Notes: generated by a model from the letters alone, not told the origin. Shown: positions 14,461 through 21,880, counted from the stretch's first letter. The stretch is DNA of 21,880 nucleotides from Flavobacteriaceae bacterium (GCA_002709185.1 PAQB01000021.1:1-21880), one strand, 5' to 3'. Translations and numbers: made by a program.

Positions 14461-17313
14461 CTACTTGCTTAGATACATTTTTCTTCTGGCATACAGGTCA
14501 TAAAATTCATCGTCCTTAAGACTTTCAATGAATAAAATACTCTCACCGGTGCTTTTCATTTCTGGTCCCAATTGTTTGTTGACATTCGGAAACTTATTGA
14601 ATGAAAAGACAGGTTGTTTGATGGCATAGCCTTCCAATTGTGGGTTGAAATCAAAATCTGTAACCTTGTTATGTCCCAACATTACCTTGGTGGCATAATT
14701 AACATAGGGCTCTCCATAAGCCTTGGCGATGAATGGAACCGTTCTTGAAGCTCTTGGATTGGCTTCTATAATGTAAACCATGTCATCTTTGACTGCAAAC
14801 TGAATGTTGATCAATCCAACAGTATTTAGCGCAAGCGCAATTTTCTTGGTGTGGTCCTTAATTTGTTGAAGTACCAAATCTCCTAAATTAAAGGGGGGTA
14901 ATGTCGCATTGCTGTCTCCAGAGTGAATGCCACAAGGTTCAATGTGCTCCATAATCCCAATAATATAAACATTCTCCCCATCACATATAGCATCAGCCTC
15001 AGCTTCAATTGCGCCGTCTAAATAATGATCAAGTAGCAATTTGTTATTGGGGATTTTTTGAAGTAAATCGACCACATGGGCTTCTAACTCTTCCTTGTTT
15101 ATGACAATCTTCATGCCTTGCCCCCCTAAAACATAGGAAGGTCTGACTAAAATTGGGAAGTTCAGTTTGTCTGCCACTTGCAAGGCTTGGTCCGCAGTTT
15201 CAGCCGTATCAAATTCTGGATATGGAATGTTGTTGTTTTTTAATAATGTAGAAAAAGAACCACGGTCTTCCGCTAAATCTAATGATTGGTAACTTGTACC
15301 CAAAACCTTTATGCCGTAACGGTCCAACTTTTCTGCCAGTTTGAGGGCGGTCTGGCCTCCGAGTTGAACAATAACACCCTCAGGTTTTTCATGCTGAATG
15401 ATGTCATAAATATGTTCCCAAAAAACAGGCTCAAAATAAAGTTTATCTGCAGTATCAAAATCGGTTGATACTGTTTCAGGATTACAATTTATCATAATGG
15501 TTTCGTAACCACATTCAGCGGCAGCTAAAACGCCATGAACACAACAATAATCAAACTCAATTCCTTGACCAATACGATTTGGACCAGACCCCAATACAAC
15601 AACTTTCTTTTTCTCAGATACAATACTTTCATTCTGTACACATTTAACCCCTTCTCTGGTGGTCATTTCACTCTCAAAAGTAGAATAATAATAAGGCGTC
15701 TTGGCTTCAAACTCTGCAGCACAGGTATCTACTAACTTGTATACACGATTGATTTCAAACTCTTTCCGTCTTTTATATACTTCACTTTCTAAACAGCTTA
15801 GCATATGAGCAATTTGACGGTCTCCGTAACCTTTTTGCTTGGCTTCTAAAAGCAGGGGTTTTGTAATGGTTTCAATATCGAAATTCGAAATTTCTTTTTC
15901 AAGAAAATACAGTTCCTCGTATTGTTTTAAAAACCACATGTCAATTTTGGTGATTTCGTAAATTCTAGACAGTGGAATCCCCATTTGAATGGCATCATAT
16001 ATCACAAAAACACGGTCCCAACTGGCGTGTTTTAGCTTGCTAATGACTTGATCGTAGTCTTTGTAGCCTTTACCATCGGCGCCCAAGCCATTGCGCTTGA
16101 TTTCTAAGGATTGTGTTGCCTTATGTAAGGCCTCCTGGAAAGATCGACCGATCCCCATGACCTCTCCAACAGCTTTCATTTGAAGCCCTAGTTCTCGGTC
16201 GCTGCCTTCAAATTTATCAAAGTTCCAGCGTGGTATCTTGACAATCACATAATCCAAAGTGGGTTCAAAAAGAGCTGAAGTTGATTTGGTAATCTGATTT
16301 TCTAGCTCGTCAAGGGTGTATCCGGTTGCTAATTTCGCTGCGACTTTGGCAATTGGATAACCAGTAGCCTTGCTAGCAAGTGCAGAGGATCGGGAAACCC
16401 TCGGATTGATTTCTATGGCGATAATGTCCTCATTTTTATCTGGACTTACTGCAAATTGAACATTACACCCTCCAGCAAAATCTCCGATGCTTCGCATCAT
16501 ATGAATGGCCATATCACGCATTTTCTGGTAGGTGGTGTCGCTTAAAGTCATTGCAGGAGCTACAGTGATGGAATCTCCTGTATGGATGCCCATGGGATCC
16601 ATATTTTCTATGGAACATATAATCACAACATTATTGTTATCGTCACGAAGCAATTCTAATTCATATTCTTTCCAGCCCATTAGCGCCTTGTCAATCATGA
16701 CCTCGTGAATGGGCGATATCTCAAGACCACGCTTTAAAAGTTCATCAAAATCTTCTTCTTTGTGAACAATGGAAGCACCTGCACCCCCTAATGTAAAAGA
16801 TGCTCTAATCACAAGAGGAAAACCAAATTCTTGTGCAATTTCCTTACCTTTTAGATAGGAGTTTGCCGTGGCTTGAGGCGCCATTGGAATGCCAATTTTT
16901 AACATCAGTTCTCGAAACTTCTCACGATCTTCTGTTATGTTTATCGCGTCAATATCAACCCCGATAATTTCAACATCATAATCTTCCCAAATTCCTTTTT
17001 CATCCGCTTCAATACACAAATTTAGAGCCGTTTGTCCACCCATGGTTGGTAGAACTGCATCAATCTGTGGGTGCGCTTTCAAAATTTTTAAAATGGACTT
17101 GGTGTTCAAAGGCAACAAATAAACATGATCGGCCATAGAGGGATCCGTCATGATGGTCGCTGGATTAGAGTTGATTAGAATGGTTTCGATTCCATCTTCT
17201 CGCAGAGATCGCAAGGCTTGTGAACCAGAATAATCAAATTCACAAGCTTGACCAATAATAATGGGCCCTGAGCCGATGATGAGAATGGATTTTAGATCGT
17301 TTCTTTTTGGCAT
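14461..17313 (-). CDS. carB: Carbamoyl-phosphate synthase large subunit, short form
   Basis: Makes carbamoyl phosphate from bicarbonate, ammonia (from glutamine through CarA) and two ATP, for pyrimidine and arginine synthesis. Two tandem ATP-grasp halves are complete. The first has IGSGPIIIGQACEFDYSG (13-30), TMGGQTALN (90-98) and TLGGAGASIV (174-183). The second has LGSGPNRIGQGIEFDY (574-589), QLGGQTALKLA, VLGGQGMKIV and EANPRASRTVPF. Between them is the oligomerisation region (about 400-555). The protein is 950 residues against about 1,070 in E. coli and ends at RRKMYLSK. The C-terminal MGS-like domain, which binds UMP, IMP and ornithine in E. coli, is therefore missing. To my knowledge this short form is usual in Flavobacteriia. 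carA is not adjacent. Confidence 0.96.
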   Translation of the reverse strand: MPKRNDLKSILIIGSGPIIIGQACEFDYSGSQALRSLREDGIETILINSNPATIMTDPSMADHVYLLPLNTKSILKILKAHPQIDAVLPTMGGQTALNLCIEADEKGIWEDYDVEIIGVDIDAINITEDREKFRELMLKIGIPMAPQATANSYLKGKEIAQEFGFPLVIRASFTLGGAGASIVHKEEDFDELLKRGLEISPIHEVMIDKALMGWKEYELELLRDDNNNVVIICSIENMDPMGIHTGDSITVAPAMTLSDTTYQKMRDMAIHMMRSIGDFAGGCNVQFAVSPDKNEDIIAIEINPRVSRSSALASKATGYPIAKVAAKLATGYTLDELENQITKSTSALFEPTLDYVIVKIPRWNFDKFEGSDRELGLQMKAVGEVMGIGRSFQEALHKATQSLEIKRNGLGADGKGYKDYDQVISKLKHASWDRVFVIYDAIQMGIPLSRIYEITKIDMWFLKQYEELYFLEKEISNFDIETITKPLLLEAKQKGYGDRQIAHMLSCLESEVYKRRKEFEINRVYKLVDTCAAEFEAKTPYYYSTFESEMTTREGVKCVQNESIVSEKKKVVVLGSGPNRIGQGIEFDYCCVHGVLAAAECGYETIMINCNPETVSTDFDTADKLYFEPVFWEHIYDIIQHEKPEGVIVQLGGQTALKLAEKLDRYGIKVLGTSYQSLDLAEDRGSFSTLLKNNNIPYPEFDTAETADQALQVADKLNFPILVRPSYVLGGQGMKIVINKEELEAHVVDLLQKIPNNKLLLDHYLDGAIEAEADAICDGENVYIIGIMEHIEPCGIHSGDSNATLPPFNLGDLVLQQIKDHTKKIALALNTVGLINIQFAVKDDMVYIIEANPRASRTVPFIAKAYGEPYVNYATKVMLGHNKVTDFDFNPQLEGYAIKQPVFSFNKFPNVNKQLGPEMKSTGESILFIESLKDDEFYDLYARRKMYLSK

Positions 17314-17348
17314 TATGTTAGCAAGTTGTTTTTCAGAAAAATATTTTT

Positions 17349-17356
17349 CAAATTTA
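17349..17356 (-). promoter_or_regulatory. -7 box (TAAATTTG) for carB
   Basis: Exact TANNTTTG match on the minus strand, just downstream of the rpmH terminator and about 36 bases before the carB start. It implies that carB is transcribed independently of rpmH. Confidence 0.45.
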
Positions 17357-17372
17357 AATAACCTTTGGATAT

Positions 17373-17403
17373 AAAAAAAGGCGTTACAAACAGTAACACC
17401 TTT
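17373..17403 (-). terminator. Intrinsic terminator of rpmH
   Basis: Read on the minus strand: AAAGGTGTTAC, a five-base loop TGTTT, then GTAACGCCTTT (an 11-bp stem with one G-U pair), followed directly by a run of T residues to 17373. It lies 24 bases after the rpmH stop and separates it from carB. Confidence 0.88.
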
Positions 17404-17408
17404 AATAT

Positions 17409-17424
17409 ATTAACAATTGTTAAT
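17409..17424. repeat. 16-bp perfect palindrome between rpmH stop and terminator
   Basis: ATTAACAATTGTTAAT is fully self-complementary and sits 2 bases after the rpmH stop codon and 5 bases before the terminator stem. It could be a dimeric protein-binding site, or it could simply add a second weak hairpin at the 3' end of the message. Confidence 0.6.
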
Positions 17425-17426
17425 CA

Positions 17427-17585
17427 TTATTTTTTATGACGGATTTCAGATGAAACACTCAACTTTTTACGTCCTTTTGCACGTCTTCTAGCCAAGACCT
17501 TTCTGCCATTAGCAGAGGCCATTCTTTCCCTAAAACCGTGCTTGTTTTTACGTTTTCTTTTGGAAGGTTGGAATGTTCTTTTCAT
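17427..17585 (-). CDS. rpmH: 50S ribosomal protein L34
   Basis: A 52-residue, very basic protein of the large ribosomal subunit. The translation begins [18 protein letters not shown] and continues [21 protein letters not shown], then [13 protein letters not shown]; the first 40 or so residues are the universal L34 sequence. The 8-10 residue extension at the end ([11 protein letters not shown]) is longer than the 44-46 residue L34 of many bacteria and, to my knowledge, is typical of Bacteroidota. Start ATG 17585, stop TAA 17427. It is a single-gene unit with its own consensus promoter and terminator. Neither dnaA nor rnpA is next to it, unlike in many other phyla. Confidence 0.96.
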   Translation of the reverse strand: MKRTFQPSKRKRKNKHGFRERMASANGRKVLARRRAKGRKKLSVSSEIRHKK

Positions 17586-17659
17586 GTTGTTTAATCTTTA
17601 AAATCCGATATAGGAATCTAAAATTATTAAGTTTATTATACTTCAAAATTAGAGTCGCG

Positions 17660-17689
17660 CAAATATACAAAGAGTTTTTAGTTCAACAA
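17660..17689 (-). promoter_or_regulatory. Consensus promoter of rpmH
   Basis: On the minus strand TTG (17689-17687), 19 bases, then TATATTTG (17667-17660): a full match to the Bacteroidota TTG-N(17-23)-TANNTTTG promoter. The predicted leader is about 68 bases. This is one of the two best promoters in the window, as expected for a ribosomal protein gene. Confidence 0.75.
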
Positions 17690-17723
17690 ATCTTATTATA
17701 AAAATATTTTGTTTTGTTTTTAT

Positions 17724-17731
17724 TACATTTG
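17724..17731 (+). promoter_or_regulatory. -7 box (TACATTTG) for the TPR gene
   Basis: Exact TANNTTTG match, 22 bases before the ATG at 17754. It is divergent from the rpmH promoter 34 bases away. The -33 region is T-rich without a well-spaced TTG. Confidence 0.45.
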
Positions 17732-17753
17732 TATTCCATTTTAAACTGAAAAT

Positions 17754-18317
17754 ATGTTCAATAAAAATATCAAACTTGTCTTGTTCATTGCATGTTTTGT
17801 ATATGCGGTCTATCAATTTATTGAGACTTTCATAGGCAACGGCATTATGTTTATTTTAATTGGGCTTACTTTTTTGTTTTTGTACTACAAAAACGAATTT
17901 ATTCTATTGGCGTTTTTAAAACTTAGAAAGCAAGATTTTGCTGGAACTGAAGCTTGGCTGAGTAAAATTAAAAATCCTCAATCGGCTCTGACTAAAAAGC
18001 AACAAGGCTATTATAATTTCTTAAAAGGCATCATGGTGTCTCAAACCAATATGAATGCCGCTGAAAAATTCTTTAAAAATGCAGTCAATCTAGGACTTTC
18101 CATGGATCACGACCTGGCAATGGCCAAACTTAACTTGGCGGGGATTGCATTTACAAAACGACGAAAACTGGAAGCACAACGCTTACTTTCCGAAGCACAA
18201 AAACTCGATAAAAGGAACATGCTCAGCGAGCAAATTAAGATGATGAAGCAGCAAATGAAAAAGGCCTCCATCCCCAATCAGCATTTTGGACAAGGAAATG
18301 CTGGTCGAAGACGTTAA
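17754..18317 (+). CDS. Membrane-anchored tetratricopeptide-repeat protein
   Basis: A 187-residue protein with two N-terminal hydrophobic helices (about 5-22 and 28-46) placing the rest in the cytosol, followed by short helical repeats at about 60-155. These include YYNFLKGIMVSQTNMNAAEKFFKNAVNLGL and HDLAMAKLNLAGIAFTKRRKLEAQRLLSEAQKL; the spacing of small and aromatic residues fits two to three TPR units. The tail is basic (KKASIPNQHFGQGNAGRRR). TPR domains mediate protein-protein contacts; the partner is unknown. The gene is a single unit that converges on the lytic transglycosylase gene with interlocking stop codons (TTAA). Confidence 0.75.
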   Translation: MFNKNIKLVLFIACFVYAVYQFIETFIGNGIMFILIGLTFLFLYYKNEFILLAFLKLRKQDFAGTEAWLSKIKNPQSALTKKQQGYYNFLKGIMVSQTNMNAAEKFFKNAVNLGLSMDHDLAMAKLNLAGIAFTKRRKLEAQRLLSEAQKLDKRNMLSEQIKMMKQQMKKASIPNQHFGQGNAGRRR

Positions 18318-19243
18318 TTATTTGAATCAATGCCATTAATTTCAGGGATTTCAATGTTGTATTTTTTCCTTGATTTATTATTCAAAAACGTCTCTCTTAG
18401 CCAGGGATTGTGAATTTTTAATTGCTTGTAATTAATCCCAAACCCTTCGGCAAATTGCACAAAATCACTGACTGCGGTATCAACCTCCACTGAGAATGTA
18501 GGGGGGTAATTGTAGAGATCGGCATCTGTATAATTAAAGCCGTATTTCTTGGCATTGTTAGTAATTTCCTTAAGTGCTACAATTCTAAACACATAACGAC
18601 CTGTTTCTTGTCCCAACAACATATCGTAGTAATTATCGACCGATTGACGCTCTAGCTCAGAGGCAATTCCATTCATCCCGGCGTTGTAAGAAGCTGCGGC
18701 CAAGGTCCAAGAACCAAATCTTTGTTTGGCTTTTAATAGGTATTCACATGCAACTTTAGTTGACAAAATAAGGTTATAGCGCTCGTCAACATTTGCATTA
18801 ACCTCTAATCCATATTCTTTAGCAGTAGATTTCATTATTTGCCAAAATCCTTTCGCACCAGCAGGTGAAGTAACATTTTGTAGACCACTTTCAATCAATG
18901 CCAAATATTTAAAATCGTCTGGGACACCGTAAGCCTCTAAAATAGGCTCTATGATTGGGAAGTACTTGTGGGCGCGTTTAAGCAATAGAAAGCCATTGGA
19001 TTGCCAGTAGGTATTCACCAAAAGTTCTCTGTCCATTCGCTCCTTAACGTCTTGTTTGATTAAAGGCATCGATTCACCAGAAAAATCAAGTGTTTTTGGT
19101 AAAGGGAGTGCATATACATTGTAATCAGATAATGGATGTTTTTGGGAATTTTGTTCGTCTGACTGGCTTTTGAAAGACGAAGACAAAAAAATCAGTAAAG
19201 CAAGACAAATTATGAAAAAATAGGTAAATTTTAAACGAGACAT
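18314..19243 (-). CDS. Membrane-bound lytic transglycosylase (SLT/GH23, MltD-like)
   Basis: Cleaves the MurNAc-GlcNAc bond of peptidoglycan with 1,6-anhydro product formation, in the periplasm. The 309-residue protein has an N-terminal hydrophobic segment (8-22) that is an anchor or signal peptide. The SLT domain spans about 95-240: catalytic Glu118 in LALIESGLQ, SPAGAKGFWQIMKSTAKEYGL (126-146), NLILSTKVACEYLLKAKQRFGSWTLAAASYNAG (157-189), and the GRYVFRIVALKEI helix. The C-terminal 70 residues (VSDFVQFAEGFGINYKQLKIHNPWL) look like a degenerate LysM-type module rather than the several LysM repeats of E. coli MltD. It converges with the TPR gene with a 4-base overlap. Confidence 0.92.
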   Translation of the reverse strand: MSRLKFTYFFIICLALLIFLSSSFKSQSDEQNSQKHPLSDYNVYALPLPKTLDFSGESMPLIKQDVKERMDRELLVNTYWQSNGFLLLKRAHKYFPIIEPILEAYGVPDDFKYLALIESGLQNVTSPAGAKGFWQIMKSTAKEYGLEVNANVDERYNLILSTKVACEYLLKAKQRFGSWTLAAASYNAGMNGIASELERQSVDNYYDMLLGQETGRYVFRIVALKEITNNAKKYGFNYTDADLYNYPPTFSVEVDTAVSDFVQFAEGFGINYKQLKIHNPWLRETFLNNKSRKKYNIEIPEINGIDSNN

Positions 19244-19367
19244 TTTGTTATAATTTTGGAAGATACAATTTAAAAAAAAATCGATAAGTGTGAAGCCCTG
19301 TTTAGGATTATTACTGCTGTCTTGGGTTGAAAAATGTTAAAGTTCAGAAAATCAGTAGTTTTTTTTG

Positions 19368-19375
19368 TAAATTTG
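19368..19375 (+). promoter_or_regulatory. -7 box (TAAATTTG) for the small GNAT gene
   Basis: Exact TANNTTTG match, 36 bases before the ATG at 19412. A TTC rather than TTG lies 22 bases upstream (19343-19345). Apart from this, the 19244-19411 gap shows no terminator or RNA structure I can defend. Confidence 0.45.
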
Positions 19376-19411
19376 CATTGAATTATTCTCAACAATCACA
19401 ATCTTATTGTT

Positions 19412-19708
19412 ATGCTAACAGCTTCAAATCTTGTAGACAATACTTTTTTGCGTCAGTATGAAGTGAAAATTGGTACCAATATGGCTACCATTGAATACTC
19501 CCAACAAGAACGTAAAATTTTTCTTACAAAGCTCAATATTCCAGAACATATGGCTTCTCAGGAATTTTCTGAAGATTTTATAAAAGTTGTTTTAGAAAAT
19601 ATTAGCGAAAAAAACATCAGCGTTGTACCAACAAGCCCTCCAATTGCAAAGTTCATCAAAAGAAATCGACGCTATAAAAAGATGTTACCAGTAGGCATTC
19701 GGATCTAA
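19412..19708 (+). CDS. Small GNAT-like N-acetyltransferase (YidJ/GNAT_acetyltr_2 type)
   Basis: A 98-residue protein with the short GNAT fold of the Gcn5-related mini-acetyltransferase family (PF14542). MATIEYSQQERKIFLTKLNIPEHMASQEFSEDFIKVVLENI gives the two strands, the P-loop-like turn and the helix, and ISVVPTSPPIAKFIKRNRRYKKML gives the last strand and helix. The typical glycine-rich acetyl-CoA loop (RGKGIG-like) is replaced by HMASQEFS (about 46-53), so activity may be weak or lost. The N-terminal 20 residues are less typical and the second Met (position 24) is an alternative start. The substrate is unknown. It converges with mtaB, with overlapping stops. Confidence 0.72.
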   Translation: MLTASNLVDNTFLRQYEVKIGTNMATIEYSQQERKIFLTKLNIPEHMASQEFSEDFIKVVLENISEKNISVVPTSPPIAKFIKRNRRYKKMLPVGIRI

Positions 19709-21039
19709 CAGGACACTAGCGTTTGAACAAATTCAAATCGAACCAGTCCATCACTATCAATTTTAGTAAGTTCAACTTCATGCAATGTATTTACGAGTGT
19801 GGGATTCCATGGTGTTTTTACTTTGACATAGTTTTCTGTAAACCCATGGATGTATCCTGATTTATTTTCACCTTCAAATAGAACGGTACGAACTGATCCT
19901 AATTGACTTTTATAAAACGCTCTCCTTTTTTTTACGGATAAACCACGCAATAATTTACTGCGCTTTGTTCTTATGTTCTTAGGCACTGCATTTTCCATGG
20001 AAGCAGCCAATGTGTTTGGCCGCTCGGAGTATGTAAAAACGTGCAAATAAGAAATATCTAATGCGTTTAAAAAATTAAATGTCTCGAGAAAAAGGGCTTC
20101 CGTTTCTCCAGGAAAACCAACAATGACATCCACACCAATGCAAGCATCTGGCATTTGTTTTTTTATCAGTGCAACGCGTTCTTCATATAATTCACGCATA
20201 TAACGTCTTCTCATATTTTTTAAGACCATGTTACTTCCACTTTGAAGTGGAATGTGAAAATGCGGCACAAAACGATTACTTTTTGATACAAAATCAATCA
20301 TTTCATTTTTTAACAAGTTGGGCTCAATAGATGAAATTCGAAGGCGCTTGATGCCCTCAACGTTGTCTAAAGCTTGGATCAATTCTAAAAATGTATGTTG
20401 GTGCTTTTTATTACCGAATTCTCCTTTGCCATAATCCCCAATGTTCACACCTGTAAGCACAATTTCTTGAATCCCTTTTTTTGAAATCTCATGGGCATTA
20501 CTTAAAACATTCTGTAAAGTATCACTTCTAGAAATTCCGCGTGCAAGCGGAATGGTACAATAGGTGCATTTGTAATCACATCCATCTTGAACTTTGAGAA
20601 AGGCTCGGGTGCGGTCCCCTATTGAGTAACTGCCAACATAAAAATCAGCAGCCTCGATTTCACAAGCATGTACAGACCCAACTGATTGTTTGGAAAGATC
20701 ATTAAGGTAATCTGTAATTTTAAACTTTTCGGTAGCCCCTAACACCAAATCAACGCCATATACATCTGCCAATTCTTGAGGTTGAAGTTGGGCGTAACAT
20801 CCTATGGCGATGATAAAAGCATCTATATTGACCTGAAGCGCTTGTTTTACAATGGTTTTAAAGCGTTTGTCAGCGTTTTCAGTCACCGAACATGTGTTGA
20901 TTACGTAAATGTCCGCAAAATCAGAAAAATCAACCCGCTCAAAGCCTTCGTTTTGAAAATCTCTTGCGATGGTGGAAGTTTCTGAAAAATTTAGTTTGCA
21001 GCCCAAAGTGTAAAAAGCTACTTTTTTTGTTGCAATCAT
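19705..21039 (-). CDS. mtaB: tRNA (N6-threonylcarbamoyladenosine(37)-C2)-methylthiotransferase MtaB
   Basis: Radical-SAM enzyme that adds a methylthio group to t6A at position 37 of ANN-decoding tRNAs. I chose ATG 21039 (444 residues) because the family begins right at KKVAFYTLGCKLN; the frame stays open 84 bases further into the next gene. The N-terminal UPF0004 domain carries the three cluster ligands Cys14 (TLGCKLN), Cys50 (INTCSVTENADKR) and Cys81 (IGCYAQ). The radical-SAM cluster is CDYKCTYC (Cys154, 158 and 161). GVNIGDYG, the SSIEPNLL region and a C-terminal TRAM domain (SGYIHGFTENYVKVKTP...VELTKID) follow. The CKLN and GVNIG motifs favour MtaB over MiaB or RimO. Confidence 0.93.
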   Translation of the reverse strand: MIATKKVAFYTLGCKLNFSETSTIARDFQNEGFERVDFSDFADIYVINTCSVTENADKRFKTIVKQALQVNIDAFIIAIGCYAQLQPQELADVYGVDLVLGATEKFKITDYLNDLSKQSVGSVHACEIEAADFYVGSYSIGDRTRAFLKVQDGCDYKCTYCTIPLARGISRSDTLQNVLSNAHEISKKGIQEIVLTGVNIGDYGKGEFGNKKHQHTFLELIQALDNVEGIKRLRISSIEPNLLKNEMIDFVSKSNRFVPHFHIPLQSGSNMVLKNMRRRYMRELYEERVALIKKQMPDACIGVDVIVGFPGETEALFLETFNFLNALDISYLHVFTYSERPNTLAASMENAVPKNIRTKRSKLLRGLSVKKRRAFYKSQLGSVRTVLFEGENKSGYIHGFTENYVKVKTPWNPTLVNTLHEVELTKIDSDGLVRFEFVQTLVSC

Positions 21040-21062
21040 TCTTGTACATTTACAAAGAAAAA

Positions 21063-21092
21063 CAAAGTTACGACGAACCAAGCTAATGGCAA
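21063..21092 (-). promoter_or_regulatory. Consensus promoter of mtaB, overlapping the divergent gene start
   Basis: On the minus strand TTG (21092-21090), 19 bases, then TAACTTTG (21070-21063): a full consensus match. Transcription would begin near 21056, about 17 bases before the mtaB ATG. The TTG lies inside codons 2-3 of the divergent substrate-binding protein gene. Confidence 0.7.
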
Positions 21093-21880
21093 AACAACCC
21101 TCTAATTTATTAAATTTTAGCACTGCTACTTTTTTAACTGCGCTTCTTTTATTGGGCTGTAGTCATTCGGATGAAAAGGCTTTAGACAGACAAGTATTTC
21201 GCTACAATGAGCATAAAAATATCAGCAGCTTAGATCCTGCATTCGCAAAAGACAATGCCAATATTTGGGCGGTTCACCAGTTGTTTAACGGGCTTGTGCA
21301 GTTGGATGAAAACATGAAAATTAGGCCCAGTATAGCTAATGAATGGGAAATCTCAGAGAACGGCACACTTTATACTTTTTACTTAAAACCAGATGTTTAT
21401 TTTCATGATCATGAAAAATTTGGCCCGACAAAAACACGTTTGGTTACAGCAGCTGACTTTGAGTTCAGTTTTAAGAGATTGCTAGATCCAAAACTCGCGT
21501 CTCCTGGGGTTTGGGTATTGTCTTCTGTTGATAAATTTATTACCAAAGACCCCCATACTTTTCAAATTAAATTGAAACATCCTTTCCCAGCCTTTCTTGG
21601 ATTGCTAAGCATGAAATATTGCAGTGTAGTACCCAAAGAAATTATTGAATATTATGGGAGTGATTTTAGGAGTTACCCCATTGGCACGGGTCCATTTTTT
21701 AAAAAAAAATGGTCTGAAAATAACAAATTAGTCTTTCGAAAAAACCAGCGCTATTTTGAAAATGACAGTGCTGGTAATAAACTCCCTTATTTAGAAGCCA
21801 TTGCCATCACATTTTTAGCGGATAAACAATCGGAATATTCACAATTCATACAAGGCAATCTTGATTTTATATCAGGTTTA
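21086..21880 (+). CDS. ABC transporter substrate-binding lipoprotein (SBP_bac_5, peptide type), N-terminal part
   Basis: The first 265 residues of a gene that runs off the right edge; no stop occurs up to 21880. The signal peptide has the lipobox LLLGC (Cys25). The mature part follows the family 5 (oligopeptide/dipeptide) solute-binding pattern: RQVFRYNEHKNISSLDPAFAKDNANIWAVHQLFNGLVQLDENM, of which the core SSLDPAFAKDN is at about 47-57; then IRPSIANEWEISENGTLYTFYLKPDVYFHD, TAADFEFSFKRLLDPK, and YPIGTGPFFKKKW (about 210-222). The start is ATG 21086, since the next Met (codon 79) would lose the signal peptide. It is divergent from mtaB, and only 46 bases separate the two start codons. Confidence 0.9.
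   Translation, partial: MAKQPSNLLNFSTATFLTALLLLGCSHSDEKALDRQVFRYNEHKNISSLDPAFAKDNANIWAVHQLFNGLVQLDENMKIRPSIANEWEISENGTLYTFYLKPDVYFHDHEKFGPTKTRLVTAADFEFSFKRLLDPKLASPGVWVLSSVDKFITKDPHTFQIKLKHPFPAFLGLLSMKYCSVVPKEIIEYYGSDFRSYPIGTGPFFKKKWSENNKLVFRKNQRYFENDSAGNKLPYLEAIAITFLADKQSEYSQFIQGNLDFISGL

Noticed and set aside
21040..21123. Longer start for MtaB
   Set aside because: It would run into the divergent gene and upstream of the best promoter; the family begins at the TLGCKLN strand.
1..21880. CRISPR arrays, insertion sequences, tRNA genes or phage genes
   Set aside because: No regularly spaced repeats, transposase or integrase frames, cloverleaf-like genes or phage proteins were found on either strand.

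Overview
The window is about 22 kb of AT-rich chromosome from a member of the Bacteroidota, almost certainly the family Flavobacteriaceae. The reasons are: flavobacterial protein families (DUF4252, DUF5777, DUF6580, CarboxypepD_reg-like proteins); exported proteins with short signal peptides ending in -AQ or -SQ; lipoproteins with acidic residues just after the cysteine; and repeated TANNTTTG -7 boxes, the signature of the Bacteroidota housekeeping sigma factor, upstream of many genes. No tRNA, rRNA operon, CRISPR array, insertion sequence or phage gene was seen. The genes sit close together, and no gap exceeds about 170 bases.

Layout. 1-1013 (minus): nadC runs into the 5' part of a YihY/BrkB membrane protein. 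1096-4885 (plus): rlmH and a RdgB/HAM1-type nucleotide pyrophosphatase, then a DEAD-box RNA helicase behind a structured leader, then an exported CarboxypepD_reg-like protein. 5041-5292 (plus): a small GlsB/YeaQ-type membrane protein that shares a bidirectional terminator with a minus-strand glycosyltransferase (5365-6609). 6714-8057 (plus): purB. 8061-10138 (minus): a four-gene regulatory operon of ECF sigma factor, membrane-anchored (anti-sigma-like) protein, and two DUF4252 proteins. The anti-sigma-like gene carries an in-frame TAG just before its only membrane helix. 10288-12195 (plus): a lipoprotein S41 peptidase and a DUF6580 membrane protein. 12202-14387 (minus): an envelope operon of cupredoxin lipoprotein, YceI, a membrane-anchored OB-fold protein and a DUF5777 beta-barrel. 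14461-17585 (minus): carB without its C-terminal allosteric domain, and rpmH, which has its own promoter and terminator. 17754-18317 (plus): a membrane-anchored TPR protein, tail to tail with a lytic transglycosylase (18314-19243, minus). 19412-19708 (plus): a small GNAT-type protein, tail to tail with mtaB (19705-21039, minus). 21086-21880 (plus): the start of a peptide-type ABC substrate-binding lipoprotein.

Most genes are housekeeping: NAD, purine, pyrimidine/arginine precursors, ribosome and tRNA modification, RNA remodelling and cell-wall turnover. The two parts with least known biology are the sigma/anti-sigma/DUF4252 operon with its premature amber codon and the cupredoxin-YceI-OB-fold-DUF5777 operon. 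I saw no obviously new defence or mobile system.
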